From: CAZFAT01 sp964517075
Lineage (GTDB): Bacteria > Acidobacteriota > Vicinamibacteria > Vicinamibacterales > SCN-69-37
Assembly (NCBI GenBank): GCA_964517075.1
Contig: CAZFAT010000280.1
Coordinates: 1-6,477 of the forward strand
Length of the DNA stretch: 6,477 bases
Reading direction: 5' to 3'
Shown here: positions 5,043 to 6,477 of the stretch, in pieces
How positions within the stretch are numbered: position 1 is the first letter of the stretch
How the letters are laid out: each line of letters opens with the position of its first letter
Translations under genes and position numbers: made by a program
The notes under the pieces: model-generated
The model's database searches: none
What the model saw: only the letters and a program-made list of their open reading frames with translations
Told to the model about the DNA's origin: nothing

Positions 5043-6227
5043 TTACTTCCCGGGCGGGAACTCCTTATGCCACTGCTCCAGCCGCTGGATGGTCTGCGTG
5101 CGCGTTGGTGTTTCGGCGCCGGCGCTCCCCGAGCCCTCGACCCCACGGCCACCGCCGCCGCGACGGCCGCCGCCGCCCGCTCGGGCCTGGTCGCCCTGCC
5201 GCGCCTGACCGCCTTGCCCGCCACGCGGCGCGGGCGGCAGGCCCAGCCACGCGTTGGACGGGTCTTCTTCGTTGTTCGCCTCGAGGTCCTCAATCGTCAT
5301 CCGGGGCGTCGGGATGCCGTTGGCCGGCACCTCGGCCTTCGCGGCCCACGCGATCGCGTTCAGCACAATCTTGCGCTGCATCGGGTGGCCCCAGTTCCAG
5401 TGCCAGTGCCCGCCCGTGAAGCTGAAGCCGCGGCCGCCATCGGCACGCTCGACGGCCCAGGCGACGTGCTGCGGTTCCTTGCGCTCGAGCACGGCCGCTC
5501 GCACCTCGGGATTGCCGGAGTGAGCGCCGTCCGTGCGCGACAGTGAACTCTCGGGCGGCAGGGCCGTGAGGATCGGCACGACGCCCTTCATCCCTTCGCG
5601 GAACTGCATGTGGTAATACCACTCGTCGTGCGTCTGGAACGGGCGGACGCCGCGCGTGATCGGATGATTCGGCAACGACTTCGGTTGCAGCAACCAGTGC
5701 GGGTTCACCGACCAGTTGATTTTGAAGTAGCCGCCCACCCAATCGAGGAACTGCTGGCCCGCCACCTGTTCCTGCACTTCCACGGCGTAGTGCAGCAGCA
5801 CGAGCCCGACGCCGCGCTTCATCATGGCGTCCAGCTGAGGCAGGAACTTCACAGCCGGGTGGCCGCCGCCACCGTCGGAATAGATCACGATGGCCGCCGC
5901 ATTGTCGAACGCGGCCGGATCGGTCGGCCAACCGTCGCGGTGGACAACCGCTTCAATCTGGGGATGGTTCTCGTTCAGCCACTTGCTCAGGAGCAGCGAC
6001 CCCGCCCAGTGATCGTGCGATCCGTAGGCGTGACTGCGCCGGCCGGCAACGAACACGACCTTGCGCTTCGCGCCCTGGGTGACGCCCTCGACCTCAGCGC
6101 CGAGCGGGGCGGCCACGACGGAGCTCGCGGGCCGCACGCCGGCCGTCTGCGCGATCATGAGACAGATTCCGGCGGCGAGGGCACGCCACATCACTGACCA
6201 GCTCATCATCCGGTTGCGCGCTCTCAT
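5043..6227 (-). CDS. Exported ThuA-domain protein with a Gly/Arg-rich C-terminal insert
   Basis: The product has 394 residues. ATG 6227 is chosen because GGAGAGGA lies 9 bases upstream and a signal peptide follows (basic start MRARNR, hydrophobic about 12-30). A second start at residue 7 is possible. The ThuA domain (PF06283 type, class I glutamine-amidotransferase-like fold) spans about 55-297: KRKVVFVAG (54-62), H66, SHDHWAG (70-76), IVIYSDGGGGHP (113-124), GLVLLHYAVE (141-150), QTHDEWYYHM (198-207) and FTGGHWHWNWG (270-280). The amidotransferase Cys nucleophile is absent, as usual in ThuA proteins. The family is linked to trehalose and sugar use, but the reaction is not settled. Residues 335-368 are low-complexity Gly/Arg/Gln, followed by a folded-looking tail (TPTRTQTIQRLEQWHKEF). 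The MFS permease follows on the same strand, suggesting a sugar or nucleoside uptake and catabolic unit. Confidence 0.88.
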   Translation of the reverse strand: MRARNRMMSWSVMWRALAAGICLMIAQTAGVRPASSVVAAPLGAEVEGVTQGAKRKVVFVAGRRSHAYGSHDHWAGSLLLSKWLNENHPQIEAVVHRDGWPTDPAAFDNAAAIVIYSDGGGGHPAVKFLPQLDAMMKRGVGLVLLHYAVEVQEQVAGQQFLDWVGGYFKINWSVNPHWLLQPKSLPNHPITRGVRPFQTHDEWYYHMQFREGMKGVVPILTALPPESSLSRTDGAHSGNPEVRAAVLERKEPQHVAWAVERADGGRGFSFTGGHWHWNWGHPMQRKIVLNAIAWAAKAEVPANGIPTPRMTIEDLEANNEEDPSNAWLGLPPAPRGGQGGQARQGDQARAGGGGRRGGGGRGVEGSGSAGAETPTRTQTIQRLEQWHKEFPPGK

Positions 6228-6236
6228 GACGGCACG

Positions 6237-6244
6237 TCCTCTCC
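6237..6244 (-). promoter_or_regulatory. Shine-Dalgarno site of the ThuA-domain gene
   Basis: GGAGAGGA on the minus strand ends 9 bases before the ATG at 6227. It supports this start over a pair of in-frame ATGs at 6209 and 6206 and over more distant upstream starts that would add a long arginine-rich, non-signal sequence. Confidence 0.6.
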
Positions 6245-6270
6245 GCGTTGCGGGTAAATGCTGATGAGAC

Positions 6271-6297
6271 GTTACAGAAGGCCGGCGGTCCTGTCCA
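6271..6297 (-). promoter_or_regulatory. Candidate promoter of the ThuA-domain gene
   Basis: On the minus strand TGGACA (6292-6297, 5 of 6 to TTGACA) is followed after 15 bases by TGTAAC (6271-6276, 4 of 6 to TATAAT). The spacer is short of the usual 17. Transcription would begin some 35-40 bases ahead of the ATG, leaving room for the Shine-Dalgarno site. No other structure was seen in the gap 6228-6425. Confidence 0.3.
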
Positions 6298-6425
6298 GCG
6301 GCGGTCCGGCCATCCATCCCCCGCCGTCGGATACCCAGAGGCGGCATCGAATCTGATAGGCTGCCCCGGCCGCGACGGGCTCCCCCATGATCCTCCAGAC
6401 ATTCCAGGAATTGACGAGGCACCCT

Positions 6426-6477
6426 ATGGACCGACCTGCCCAGGACCCGACGCTGGAGGGACCGGCCATCAGCAGGC
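6426..6477 (+). CDS. Possible N-terminal fragment of a divergent gene (cut by window edge)
   Basis: An ATG at 6426 has GAGG (6416-6419) six bases upstream and stays open for 17 codons to the window edge, reading MDRPAQDPTLEGPAISR. An in-frame ATG at 6387 exists but has no Shine-Dalgarno. The gene would be divergent from the ThuA-domain gene with about 200 bases between starts, a normal arrangement for a shared control region. The fragment is too short to assign a family, and it could be chance. Confidence 0.35.
   Translation, partial: MDRPAQDPTLEGPAISR

Overview
This is a GC-rich bacterial window that looks like a chromosomal piece of an uncultured Gram-negative bacterium. The protein set fits the Vicinamibacteria side of Acidobacteriota: a TonB-dependent receptor, an exported class-C-type serine hydrolase, a purple-acid-phosphatase-like enzyme, a nucleoside:H+ symporter-type MFS permease and an exported ThuA-domain protein. 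The phylum call is an inference from families and style, not proven. No rRNA, tRNA, CRISPR, transposase or phage gene was seen.

Layout, left to right. (1) 1-669, minus: the N-terminal 223 residues of a TonB-dependent receptor, cut by the window edge. (2) 725-2227, minus: a serine hydrolase/beta-lactamase-fold lipoprotein or secreted protein, interrupted by one in-frame TAG just before its catalytic SxxK motif. (3) 2228-2389: a divergent intergenic region with a GGCC-rich palindrome. (4) 2390-3571, plus: an exported metallophosphoesterase with an Ig/fibronectin-like N-terminal domain. (5) 3572-3659: the gap between convergent genes, almost filled by a low-GC repeat of GAAGTNN heptads ending in an inverted arm. 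(6) 3660-4919, minus: the MFS permease. (7) 4920-5042: a gap holding a perfect 8-bp GC stem-loop and a second copy of the heptad element. (8) 5043-6227, minus: the ThuA-domain protein with a Gly/Arg-rich insert near its C-terminus. (9) 6228-6425: a divergent upstream region. (10) 6426-6477, plus: the possible first codons of another gene, cut by the edge. No gene-free stretch exceeds about 200 bases.

How the genes may work together: the ThuA protein and the permease are co-oriented and could form a carbohydrate or nucleoside-type uptake/catabolism pair. The receptor, serine hydrolase and phosphoesterase all carry export signals, giving an envelope-facing, scavenging theme. No single pathway ties all of them together.

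The most interesting non-coding signal is the pair of heptad elements. They have the same orientation, the same internal order and an identical 14-base end, and each sits directly after the stop codon of a minus-strand gene. Two further points stand out. The amber codon sits in an otherwise well-preserved serine hydrolase. Three genes also lack a Shine-Dalgarno sequence and have a -10-like hexamer 6-8 bases before the ATG, which suggests leaderless transcripts.
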